NCBI GenBank assembly: GCA_963573315.1
Contig: OY752140.1
Location: 3,906,001 to 3,970,000 of the forward strand
Length of the DNA: 64,000 bases
Reading direction: 5' to 3'
Source of the DNA: Entomortierella parvispora
Taxonomy: Eukaryota > Mortierellomycota > Mortierellomycetes > Mortierellales > Mortierellaceae
Below the pieces are notes generated by a model. The model was given only the letters and a program-made list of their open reading frames with translations. It did not search any database and was not told the DNA's origin. The position numbers and the translations under genes are program-made. Shown here one piece after another: positions 21,238 through 31,956 of the stretch. Numbering within the stretch: position 1 is the first letter of the stretch; each line of letters opens with the position of its first letter.

Positions 21238-22133
21238 GACCATTCTTGGATGCTGGATTGAGATGACCTTTATGTCTCCATCTGCTTCCTGCCCACCCGT
21301 CTTTCTCAAAGTCTCCATCTTCGTTTGCCGTCTGACTATCTCTGACTATCTGACTCGAAAACTCTGACCCGCTCATCAACCAAACCCCCCTCCCTTCACT
21401 CCAACTTTTTTTCCTTCAAATCTTGGGAACACAACCGAGGTCCTTTTGCGCGCCCAATCCGCCTTTTCGCTCCAAGAAAAAACACCCTTTTTTTTTTTTG
21501 TTGCGAATTGAACCGATGCCCCACCGCTTGTGCCCGAAGTCATCTACCACTTTGATGACTGACCAAAGACCCAAGGAAGGAAAAAAGAAAAAAAAAGGAC
21601 TGTATTTAGCAAACTTCCTTAGAGGTTGTTCTCCTTGTCGTTTGGATGGAGACCCTCTTCTTTTTTTTTTTTTTACCCCCCTGCACTTTCTCTTTCTATC
21701 CAATTCTTGTACACACCACAATCCTACCAAAAAAAAAAAAACATACAAACAATAAACATACCAGAAAAAAAAAAGAAAAAGTTGTTTCCTCTCAACAATC
21801 GATGATTGTCTGCTCAAGTTGGAAGGAGGGGTCGAGTCGGGGCAAACGAGTACGAGAGTGAGTACATAGTCGACAAGTCAATTGCCCTGTCGCGGATGTC
21901 GCCTCGCGCGCCTTCAGGACCCCTTAACACTCATCCTTTCACACGTTTTTTTCTGCCGTCGAGGCTCCTTGTAGAAAATATTAGGATGAAGGGAGCAGAA
22001 ACTCCCTCCTAACTCCTTCCTTTTCACTACGAGAATCCCAATTTCTAATGTTTTGATGCGTTTAATTATGTCTAATAGTACTTGATATATGATGGGATAT
22101 TATGTTGACGTGGGAAGAGTTCCATGGGAAGGA
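21238..22133. other. Convergent intergenic region, no gene seen
   Basis: Lies between the stop codons of the Crz1-like gene and ERG12. It is rich in A, T and C homopolymers (21659-21675, 21729-21741, 21767-21780) and probably consists of two 3' UTRs. No element beyond low complexity is recognisable. Confidence 0.6.
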
Positions 22134-23912
22134 TCATACAAAGTAAGTCCAGTTTGTAGTGGCGTCAAAGTAGGCCTTGTCATGAGCCAGGAACTCTGGG
22201 ATAGTCGTGGCTTCGGACAGGGTCAAGATTCCAGCTCCAGGGCCTCCAACGCTTGTCTCCATGCATTGAAATCCTTCAGCCTCCAGCAGCTGTTTAACGA
22301 CCGCGACTGTGTCTTGGGAAACATCTATGAAGACAAGAAAGGTGAAGAAATGGGTGTGCAAAGGTCAGTGAGTGGGGACACGTCCTTCGAGATGATAGGA
22401 AACTAATGACGAAGGGGTGCGCCGTAAGGGAATAAATGATCACTTACCATCACGAATCAAAGTCAAGGCACAGCCTCCACCACCAGCTCCAGTCAACTTG
22501 GACTTGAGTCCCAATTTCGAAGAGATCTCACGGACCTTTTCAAGCGAGGGGTGTGAGACACCAAGGGCCGCCAGCAGTCCATGGTTGACGTCGACCAGTT
22601 CCTATAGCAGTATGGACACCGTTTAGATACAGCAGAACAAAAGACTGAAAATAGAGGAGGTGAAGGCCTCAATTACTTACGCCAAACTGGGAGAGCAATT
22701 GAGCCCGATCCAGGTTCTCTTGAGCAAAGAGGTTCTTGCAAGATGTGCTGATCTCCTGAATGGCATCCATCATCGGGTCAACAATAGCAGGGAACTAAAC
22801 ATCCATGACAGATAAACAAAGACAATCTTAGTCACTTTGCCCTTGTCAATTGAAATGTCCAGTGAAAAAGAAAAGAGAGAGCAGAATCAGATTGATACCT
22901 TTTCGCGCAGCTTTCTAACATTGGCCACCTGCACTTGGGTCTCTCTTGGGACACGAGTGTTTGTCAAAAGGAATCTCAGGGATTGGAAACTAGTTCAGCA
23001 AACAATAAAGTAAAAAAAAAAAAAAAAAAATGTCAGCATGAAAAAAAACCCACTCGTCATCAAACTCCCCACACCCTCCAAGACCACCTACCCAGGCAAG
23101 GGCTCAATAGCTCCTTTCTTGAATGCGACGGCACCCCCAAAGGTACTAACAGTGTTGTCAATTCCACTGGGGTTGCCATGAATGACCTTCTCAGCCTGGA
23201 AAGCCCACTGGTTCACCAAATCCCGTTGGGTCACTGCATCCAATCCTGACAAATGACCATTGATCTTCAACAATGCCGTCGCGACACACACGCTATAAGA
23301 AGCCGAGGATCCCAATCCGGCGCCGACAGGGAGGTTAGATCGGACCGAAAAATCATATCCGTGAACTGCAATGTCGCCCTTTGTCAAGTAAGAGTGCAAG
23401 TAGAGAAGCGCGATCGCGGCCTGAGATCGGTTGGTCTGCGTGCCCAGATCCACAAAGGTTGTCAATTGAGCCAAAAGTTCAGCGTTCATGGTCGCAGGAG
23501 GGTAAGGATAGCCTATAAGAAAAGTCAGGTCAGTTCATGGTTCGGTTTGTGGGTGGGTAGAGGTAAGGAAGGAAAAAGGCCAAAGAAGAGTCTTTTACCT
23601 TCCCACGGTGCCTGAAGTGGAATGTCCTTCATCTGCCAAGATCTCGCGAGTTGGACATCAGGAAGACTGACTTCAACCGCACCATCGGTCCTGGTTTGAA
23701 TGAGAGAGTAGGAGCGAAGACCTAATGAGCCAGCTGTGGCGACCTAGAGTGAGGTTCAAGATGAACGTGGTGAGGATGAGTTTGAATGTCTCGGGGGAGT
23801 TATTTTGGGCTGTTGTGATGGCCTGGCTCGAGTTGTGTACCTTCCCGTAGACGACGGCATGCTCGCCAAAGAGGATGACCTTTCCGGGTGATGAGACAAA
23901 GTAAGAGGGCAT
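22134..23912 (-). CDS. ERG12: Mevalonate kinase
   Basis: Phosphorylates mevalonate with ATP, an early step of the sterol/isoprenoid pathway; a GHMP-family kinase. Exons 23912-23841, 23743-23599, 23512-23092, 22989-22899, 22794-22681, 22601-22448 and 22324-22134 encode 395 aa, normal for the family. Landmarks are SSPGKVILFGEHAVVYGK near the N-terminus, the GHMP ATP loop LPVGAGLGSSAS (about 133-144), KVIHGNPSGIDNTVSTFGG, TNTRVPRETQ and the C-terminal KLTGAGGGGCALTL motif. ATG 23912 fits the family N-terminus. The frame stays open upstream with further ATGs that would add about 31-34 residues. ERG12 is the first of four successive minus-strand genes with separate intergenic gaps. Confidence 0.97.
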
Positions 23913-24551
23913 CGGGCGAACAGGGAGGGAGGGAATGGGATGGGAGATGAAGGAGGAAAGAAACGGGACAAAAGAGTTCACGACCTCAACCATCGCTCTC
24001 ATCTCATCGAACCACTTTTTTTTTTTTTTTTTTTTTATGAGAGAGACAGTTGGATTCAGGCAGTCACGCGGCGTCCATACGCGTATTTGTCTTCTTTTAT
24101 TGGGCAATCAATGTACTGTACATGCTCACCGCAGACCCCTGGATGTGGCAGCAGGCGGGGGGAAACGGGAGGTGGACAAGGTACGGAGAGAGTGAGAGTA
24201 AGAGTGAGATAGAAAAAATGGTGTACGAAGGGAGTGAACGAGTAACATAATGAGTACAGGGCTGAATCGAAAGGTGGAATATTTAACAAAGTTAGAGTAG
24301 CAAGAGAAAGGTGACTAGAACGTTGAACGGAAGAGAGAGGGGGTGATGCAGAAAGCAACAATTGGTCCGCTGCACAAGGACAGCAGAGACGATCGCATCC
24401 ATGCGTGCGCGTGAGCACAGCGGTATGAAGAAGAAAAGTCCAGAAAAGAAGAAAGGAGAAAATGAAAGAAAGAAAAAGTGAAAAGAGAACGACCTGCTTT
24501 TTGTGAAAATGATGAAACAATGTAAAAGGAGAGAAGGGTAATGTTAATCTG
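23913..24551. other. Upstream region of ERG12, contains a T21 tract
   Basis: About 640 bp between the ERG12 start and the stop of the upstream chromodomain gene. It includes a T run at 24016-24036 and purine-rich A/G tracts to about 24540. Presumably the ERG12 promoter and the 3' UTR of its neighbour; no gene is seen. Confidence 0.55.
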
Positions 24552-27500
24552 TTAAGGATTAAGACTCTTGGTCAACAGGTCAATGAAGTCCGTTGGATTG
24601 CCCAATAGTCCAGCCAATGGGTCCACGCCTTCCTCCATGCCAGACGAAGCATGGAGTCCTCCCAGTGAAGCCGACGCTGAATCAATCGTCAAGTTAGAAG
24701 TCGAGGCAGAGGAAGGGGATGATTGCTCCACAGACTCGTCATCCATGATGTCCCCATAGTCCTCGTTGGTTAACTGCAAAAGATCCGGGGTCGAAGGCAG
24801 CACCAGGTTCATTGCTGAAGGATTCGAATGGTCCTCGTCGTCCTCAGGATCCTCAAGCGCATGCCACTCCACCCTGGGTTCTGGCGGTCTCAGTTTCTCG
24901 GGTGGCTGCAAGTAGGATGGGATTGGAGTGGGGGCTGCCGCTGAAATGGGGATTGTAGAAAAGCCAGTTGAAGGAGTCGATGAGCTATCCGTGAGGGTGA
25001 TAGTAGGCGACGAGAATCCATTGATAGTCGGTGTAGTCTGGGAGAGCAGAGCCGCAGTGGTGGTAATTGCTGCTGCTGCAACTGGGGCAGACGCTGTTGG
25101 GTTGGTAGGTGGGGGTCTTGATACTTCGGGAGCGGCCAATTCTTCGACAGGAAACACAGGGGCCAAAAACTCTGGTGCAGATATGGGAGTGACTGATGAA
25201 GGCTGTTCAACCAGAGGTGGCTGGGCTGACGCTGAAAAGTCTTGCGATGTTGCATGTACCGGTGCCGTTGTGTCAACAATGTCAGAGTTTACAGGCTCGG
25301 ACGCTTCTGGCTCCGAGACAAGAGTCGGAGGCACATTAGTGAGCTGGGTATCTGTGGTAGTTGGACCTGCTGGAGTCGTTGTCATGTCGACATCCTCCTT
25401 AATTTCCACAGGTGCCGCTGTAGTCCCATCTGGTGCGGCAGTAGAGACTGAGTCACCCACAATCTCTTGTGGCGGAATCAAGAGCTCCTCCTTCTGCACT
25501 ATGATTGTGTTGACAGGCGCATTCATCAAAGTATCAATCGTCTCCTGCAGGTTCTTCACAGTCTTCCGGGATTCCTCTTGCTCCTGCTCCATCGACTGTC
25601 TGCATTTCCGAATGTTCTGTTTCCGAGTCCTCAACTCCTCCAGCGTCGACAATTCCTTGGACTCAAGCTCCGACACTTGCACAGCCGCCTCTTCGTAGTT
25701 CAGGGTGACCTTTCGAAGTTCCTCCTCAAGTCCTCGCTTCTTTGAGTAGAGAGCTGCATTCTCTTTCTCCAGTTGTTCCTGGCCCTTCTTGGCATCCTCC
25801 AAGAGTCGCTCGATCCTTCGAATGGCCGTCATCGCCTGGGCCTCCATCGGCAGATCCAAAACTAGACCTTCTGGCGCCTGCTCCACACTGCTTGACTCCA
25901 GCTGGAGATTGTCAATCTTGGCTCCTTTCGACTTCACCTCGTCGATATACTTGCTCCACTTCTTCTTTTCCCATTCCAGTGATGCCTCCAATCGCCTGAT
26001 GGTCTCCTCAGATGATCCGATGGCTGTTGTATACAAAAGCTTAGAGCTCTCGATAAGATCGTCCGTCTTTTGCACCAATCCTTTCAGCTGGCCAATCTCA
26101 TCTTTCATGGATAGGTAGGCATCCTGAGCCAACTCGTATCGAATCTCCCATGCTCGCTCTGATGTGGCCTCCGGATCATCTGTCGAATGGCTTCCATTGG
26201 ATGTTTCGGCTTTGCTGCCCTTGGTATCCTTGGTGTTCGCCAAAGAAACACCGTTTAGTAGACTCTTTAAATGGTTGTCCATGACGTGACTCTGTAGTTC
26301 CTCTGATGTCCCAAGGGTACGCCCACAACCTTCCCATCCACATGTATATCCCTCTACTGATCCATTGCTCTGTGATGCTGGAGACTCCATGTTAGTGTCG
26401 TCACTGTGGCCATTAAGATAGGCCTCTGACTTCTCTTTCGTTTCCGTCGTATCTTCCGACAGAGTCGGAATTAATGGCGTCTCTGAAGGCGACGATGGTC
26501 TAGGGGTGGTGGTATAGTCGGGTATAAGTGTCTTTTCTTCCAAGATTGGTGTAGCTTGTGGACAAAGACCAGATCCTAAGAAAAATAAAAAAAAAAGGTT
26601 CAGCGACTTGTAAAAATATAAGACAACCCGGGTAAATCACCCAGTATGTGTTTACCTTCCAGATCTCCCATCAAAATAGAAGACACGATTGTTCGATCTG
26701 TCAATACAAGCCCCGACCCCGGATTGTCCTGACGTTGACGCTCGAGGATGGACTGTGGAAGAAACAAGGCCTTTGCGATTCCCTTTGGAATATCCAGTGC
26801 CAAAAATAGACTGACATCCAGGTCATGTTGCTGTTGACGTTTCACCTCGATCAGCCACGTCTCTGAGCGCCTCAGTGTTGCGTTATCTGCTAGGCCTAGA
26901 CAGAAAAAAATGCATCGTATTCCATGATTAGAAATTTCGCTCGACAACCCACAAAGACTCCACATCAGCGCTGAGAGAGAGAAAATATTACCTGGCTGCT
27001 CGGGATTTTTCAGGATCATCAACATCTCCTTACGGATCGTGGCGTCCTTCACCAAAGGCGACTTTACAATCATGGATTTGAAATATGATCTTTCAAGGTC
27101 AAAGTCCAAGTTAAGAGGTCGAATGATTGGTCCATTGTGCGTCGTCACACTCCTCTTTGCCAATTGAAAAGTTCCGTCCTAATGAATAGAGAGAAAAAAA
27201 AATGAGCAATGACGAGGGAGAAAGAGAGCGCGGAGGTTAGGATTCAAAAATACATCTGTGCAAACATTTTTGGCTGAAAATGCACAATATCCAAACCCCT
27301 TACTCTTTTCCGTTTGTCACTATGAGAAAGTGATTCATCTGTTTCGTCCACATTCATCGGTTCCACAGTGTCTACTTCTGCAGGTTCGCTAGTTGTTGTC
27401 GGCACTGTTGATTCCTGAGCCTTGGAGGTACTCCGAGTCGGAATGTGTGAACTGGGGAGACGTCCCGGGGTTGGTTTTGAATAAAGAGACTGTGACATGG

Positions 27501-27972
27501 CTGGATACGATGGCAGAGGCGCCACTGAACGTGGTGGTCGGGTAAACGTTGGGTAATGGAGTGGATGACCTGCCGTTGGGAGAGAAGGCACTTCCTGATG
27601 ATCATGTGTCTCCTGCTTGTTGTTCCCAGATGTAGAAGAGGGGACTTGCGCATGGTATCGTGGTGGTGTTGGATAATGTCTCTGTATGCCATAGTCATCT
27701 CCGTCGACTCTGGGACTCGAGTGAACAGACAGTCGTCCAGCCTTGTTTGCCCGATATTGTAACCGCCGAGCGGCTCTCATCCGTTCAAATTCCTCGACGA
27801 GCTCCTCTCCAAAGACATTGTAATCTGGTTCCCAAGAATCTTCGAAATCGTTGCCGTCCCGGTCTGCGCCCAGCCAGCGGATCAGATATTCTACTTCGCC
27901 CGTGTCCACATCTATCCTCTTGTCGAGGATCCTGTCGACCAAACATAGGTCTTGGGAAATAGACTCTGACAT
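24552..27972 (-). CDS. Large chromodomain / C2H2 / coiled-coil protein of unknown function
   Basis: Exons 27972-27304, 27178-26992, 26895-26656 and 26575-24552 encode 1,039 aa with consistent phases. Residues about 8-62 form a chromodomain (VDRILDKRIDVDTGEVEYLIRWLG..SWEP), a fold that in HP1-like proteins reads methylated histone lysines. Two cage Trp are present, but the usual N-terminal Tyr aligns with Cys and the loop before SWEP is longer. A Pro/Ser-rich linker leads to a conserved-looking region (about 224-400) that I do not recognise. A single C2H2 finger of the C-x4-C type (CGWEGCGRTL..H-x4-H) sits near 444-467. A long coiled coil spans roughly 510-690, then a Thr/Pro/Ala-rich stretch and an acidic C-terminus. 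Nuclear chromatin association is inferred from the chromodomain; no known protein with this order comes to mind. Confidence 0.85.
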
Positions 27973-28843
27973 GTCTGGGCGATAAAGGTGTGTTATCTGG
28001 CAGGGACGAGATACTTGTTATAGGTACTAATCCTTCCAGAGGTACGGTATTCAAAGCGAGGAGAACAGCTCTGTCAAAAAAAGGCGCTATGTTGGGAAAA
28101 CCCATACAGCATCGAAAGAGAAGGTCAAAATTAATAAGCTGCATGCTCCTCGGCCTTTCTTTTCAAAACAACATCATGTGTTCAACCAGGCAGTGCAGCG
28201 TCCGTCTAGGTCCTAGGCCACGACACAGCGCTGTCCTCTCGGAACGCCGCTCCAATGAGAACAGCCAAGGCAAGGTGTGTCTGCTCACGCTGCGCTCTGC
28301 TCGGCAGGCATGGCTACAGCAGTCGTAAGGATATGAGAGTGTGTAATGACGGTCGTTCAAAGGTACTTACTGTGGGATGGGCTGCGGGTCAACTATGGTG
28401 TGCACACTTTTTTTTTCTTCTTTCTGTGTCAAGGGTTACGAGTGTGGCTCAGTGGGAGTTGTGCCCGGGATCATGGATTATAGCTGGATTTGCTCGTGTG
28501 CGGGAATGATAAAACCCAGGGGCAAGTGATGATGGCCGGAGGGGTTGATGATGTGTGTGCACGGCAGCTCCAGGGATGCTCTGCGCCGAGATGACAATCG
28601 AGGGATGGGCCGTGGGGGAGGGGGAAGTGTTGTCGAGTCAGGAAGGGAGAGGGACCGCCCCATTCAGTCGCTTCCTTTGTTCGCGTCCAGACCAGGCAGA
28701 CAAACCTATGGTCACGTGTTGACGATATTGGGCGCTTGACGGCTACGGTGACGTACACCGTCTTTTTTTTTTTTTTTTTCATTTCAAGGTTTCGTCAAGA
28801 GTCGTCAAGCTATCTAGTTCTACAGAAATTAAAAAAAGGCGCT
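27973..28843. other. Upstream region of the chromodomain gene, no gene seen
   Basis: 870 bp between the chromodomain gene start and the stop of the folylpolyglutamate synthase gene. It holds T tracts near 28408 and 28763. No open frame shows family features. Confidence 0.55.
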
Positions 28844-31452
28844 TCAAACAACGTCGCATCCCAAGACACTTTGCACACCTCCAACAAGATGAAGACTGCC
28901 TGTGACTAGGACCTGGATCTGATCTGCTCCTCGCGCGCTCTCGGACTGAACAAAGTCGTCAATCCAGTTGACCGTGTGCTCAATTGATGGCAAAACCGTC
29001 GTCTTTGTCTCGCCCTCGCCCTGCTGGCGTCCAGCCAAATCCACCTGCTTCACCCAACATTTCGCCAGTGTCTTTTGTGTGGTCAGTTCCAGGTCCAACG
29101 CCGTGTTATTGTTGACAAGGTCTCCCTTGTAGGTGTTGGAGGCAAACGTAATCGCAGGAGTGAACACTGCCTCATCAAACTTGACCTCGGACTGGACCTG
29201 GGCCAAAGGTCCCAACAGTGCATCGCCATCTCTTGGTCCTGTACAATTGAACACCAAAACCTTCTTCACAGACCTATCAACAATACCACGTCAGAAAGAG
29301 ACGAGAATGAGCGAAAAAAATGAGTCAATTTTTTTGGATTCCTTCAAATGATGACACGGTATGTCGTACTAACAAAACAAAAAAAAAACCTCTTCGAGTA
29401 GCTGCGCATGCTCTTACCCGTGCTTGTTGGCGTTGCTGGCCTCCTTGAACCAATCTGCGCAGACGCGAATGCTTTCGGCGGTATGGGCACCATCAAAGAA
29501 CCAAGTAATCTTGGGCTTATCTTGGCGAACCAAGATCTGGCCACGACCTGGCCAGCGAGCACTCTCAAGACCCTTGATGAAGGCTTTTGGAACAGTGGAT
29601 CCAGTCCCCTCAATCTTTTCGCCAAGCACCTTCTCGATCCAAGTTCGGCACAAGGCTGTTGCTAAGGCTGCATTGGCAACCTGGTGTTTTCCTGCGAGTC
29701 CAATCTTGACGTGTTTGATCTCCTCCTCTGCAAATCCTCGAACGACTTGGAGTGACGCCTACAAAGGTCACACAAAGTCTGATAAGTTATCTCGAAAAAT
29801 GAGAATAATAGCGAACGGATCAATTGAATTACGTACACCAAGCTCCTTTGCTCTACTGTTCAGGACGTCGAGACCCTCAATTGGCTGTGGTGAAGTGAAC
29901 GCGGGCACGTTGTTCTTGAAGATTCCTCCTTTGTTCCATGCAATTTCACCCAAGGTGGATCCAAGAACAGAGACGTGATCAATGCCCAGAGCGGCGACGC
30001 CACAGACCACGGGGGTCTTGATAATGTTGGTGGAATCATAGGCTCCACCGACACCGACCTCCAGAATGCCAACATCAACTTTTTCCTGCTTGAACACATG
30101 GAAAGCCAACACGGTCAAGTATCTAAAGTAACCTGGCTTGGACTTGTCCTTTTGAGAACAAAAAAAAAAAAAAAATAGAGTTAAGCACACAGATCAAAAT
30201 AAAAAATATTCCCATGCATCGGTCACGCAATCGAGAGATGCCTGTCGCGACTTCAAAAAAAAGGGCTTACTCCTGTGGAATCAAGACGGTCCCAGACCTC
30301 GAAAAAGTACTTTGCAAAGAGCTCTTTGCTAATAGGCGCTCCGTTGATCCGAATCCGTTCCCTGACTTCCATGAGATGAGGCGAAGTGTAGAGACCTAAG
30401 AATATCAAACATGACGAGGTTCAGTTGAGGGATCTCACATTTTCAGGAGAATATCTTTTTTAAAATACATGACCCTCTTCCTCCTCCCCCCTCTCCCCTT
30501 GATTTCCTCGTGTTCAGTGTTACCAGTCTTCAGTTTTCTCTTGCCCTCGTATGAGCGAAGAATAGACTCTGTCAAGGCACAGGTAGAGCCTTTGCCCTTG
30601 GTGCCAGTGACATGGATCAGGTTCAAGTCGTCAAAGTCTTCAGGCTAAAAAGAAAAAGAGGAGCAAGATGACGACAGAATTTGTTCTCGAATGAGTCAGA
30701 TTTTTCCATGTCCTCCAGGGGATAAAATAAAATAAAAAAAGTCCATGGCACCGGTTGGCCCTTACGTGGTATCCGCTCCTGACAACGAAATCAATCATCT
30801 CTCCCAAGGCATTCTTGTTTGAGCTTCCTCCTGATTTGCGCACGGCGTCCAGCACAGCAAAGTTGGTCTGAAGGCCGTTGAGTTTGTCAACGGCATCCTA
30901 ATTGCGAAATCATGGGGGAGTGAGTTGAGTGAGCAAAATACGCGTTCAAACTTGCGATCCACTGGACTTTGGAGAAGCAACAACATCATAGCTGAGCCGG
31001 TGCAAGGCTAAACATACTGCGTAAGAGCGAGGCATTGGCGCAGCAAATATCTTGATACGATTGTCGAGGTGAGGATTGGGGTCTATGGTCTGAACCTGTT
31101 CTCTGAGTGAAGGGGAGAATGTAGAGAGGTGCCTGATCAGTCGAGAATGGGGCAGGGCCGAGAGATTGCGGGCAAGACTTGCAGGTCGAGGGGATGCTGT
31201 CCGGACTGGAAGTCGAGGTCGGGCTGTCGAGGATGCAGAGGAAGAGAGAGGGAAGAGGGATGCAGGGGGAAGGTAGGGGTTGGTTGTGGATGGGGCGCAC
31301 GTGTCACGGACAGCGGGCGAGCGATGCAGCGACTGTGGTGGCGTCGAGCGGAATGAGCGTGCGAGCAAAGGCAGAGGGGGACGAGAGGAGGACAAGAAGG
31401 CGGACAGGGCTGGGGTACGGCTGCAAAAAGTCCCTTGGCGGACTATGAACAT
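28844..31452 (-). CDS. MET7: Folylpolyglutamate synthase, probably dual mitochondrial/cytosolic
   Basis: Adds glutamate residues to folates, keeping them in the cell and improving them as cofactors for one-carbon enzymes. Exons 31452-31018, 30897-30766, 30644-30524, 30395-30271, 30148-29837, 29758-29418 and 29273-28844 encode 631 aa. The ATP loop is VTGTKGKGST (about 201-210), followed by TSPHLMEVRERIRING, VGVGGAYDSTNI, ALGIDHVSVLG, the ARWPGRGQ motif, WFFDGAHT and LVTGSLHLVGG. The first 139 residues are Arg/Ser/Pro-rich without acidic clusters, like a mitochondrial presequence. An in-frame internal ATG at 31035 (MPRSYA) sits exactly where cytosolic family members begin. The frame is open further upstream to 31590. 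Confidence 0.95.
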
Positions 31453-31956
31453 GGCGCGCTGCGGTGGGCTGGACGGTGGACGGTGGGGGAGGAAGAGGAA
31501 GGCGGTGAGGGATGCGGTAGATGGGGATGGACGGATGGATCGAAGGAGAGGGGGCGAGGGAGGGATAGATGCAAAGAGAGATGGATGCATCGACTCCTGG
31601 CGGAATCCATTCTGCGCCCCGAGAGAAGCCGCTGATCCTTCCCTCTCGTCTCCGCATTCTCCGTCCGTCCTTCCTGGCTCTTGAACCTCTTCCTGTTGTG
31701 ACTCAGCTCACAGGCGTGTTGGGTTCCTTTTTTTTTTTTTTTTTTTCATTTTGTTCAATTAGCCCTTGGGAACTCACACGCATTCTCCGTGTTCTCTGTC
31801 CTTGTGGACCGCCTCTTTCCACAAACAGCCATTTTTTTTGTTGTTTCTCCGAGCACAAGCACAGGACGGTTTAAAGGGTACAAATATGCAATGGTTTTCA
31901 TTCACGATGGTGTGTGTGCGGAAATAATGGTAAAAGGAAAATGAAAAGAAAATCGT
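31453..31956. other. Upstream region of MET7 with a T-tract, no gene seen
   Basis: About 500 bp between the MET7 start and the RPA135 stop. A T run lies at about 31729-31746. The segment next to MET7 is G-rich on the plus strand (C/T-rich in the sense direction), like other leaders here. Confidence 0.5.

Noticed and set aside
24928-25698. 256-residue plus-strand Val/Gly/Ser-rich frame
   Set aside because: Antisense to the low-complexity part of the chromodomain gene; looks repetitive only because the sense strand is Thr/Pro/Ala-rich.
28444-28451. GTGGCTCA, a match to the yeast Crz1 site GNGGC(G/T)CA
   Set aside because: With this degeneracy roughly a dozen or more matches are expected by chance on both strands of 64 kb, so one site is uninformative.
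28440-28510. tRNA A-box-like sequence (TGGCTCAGTGGG)
   Set aside because: No B-box (GGTTCGANTCC type) or acceptor-stem pairing within the expected distance.
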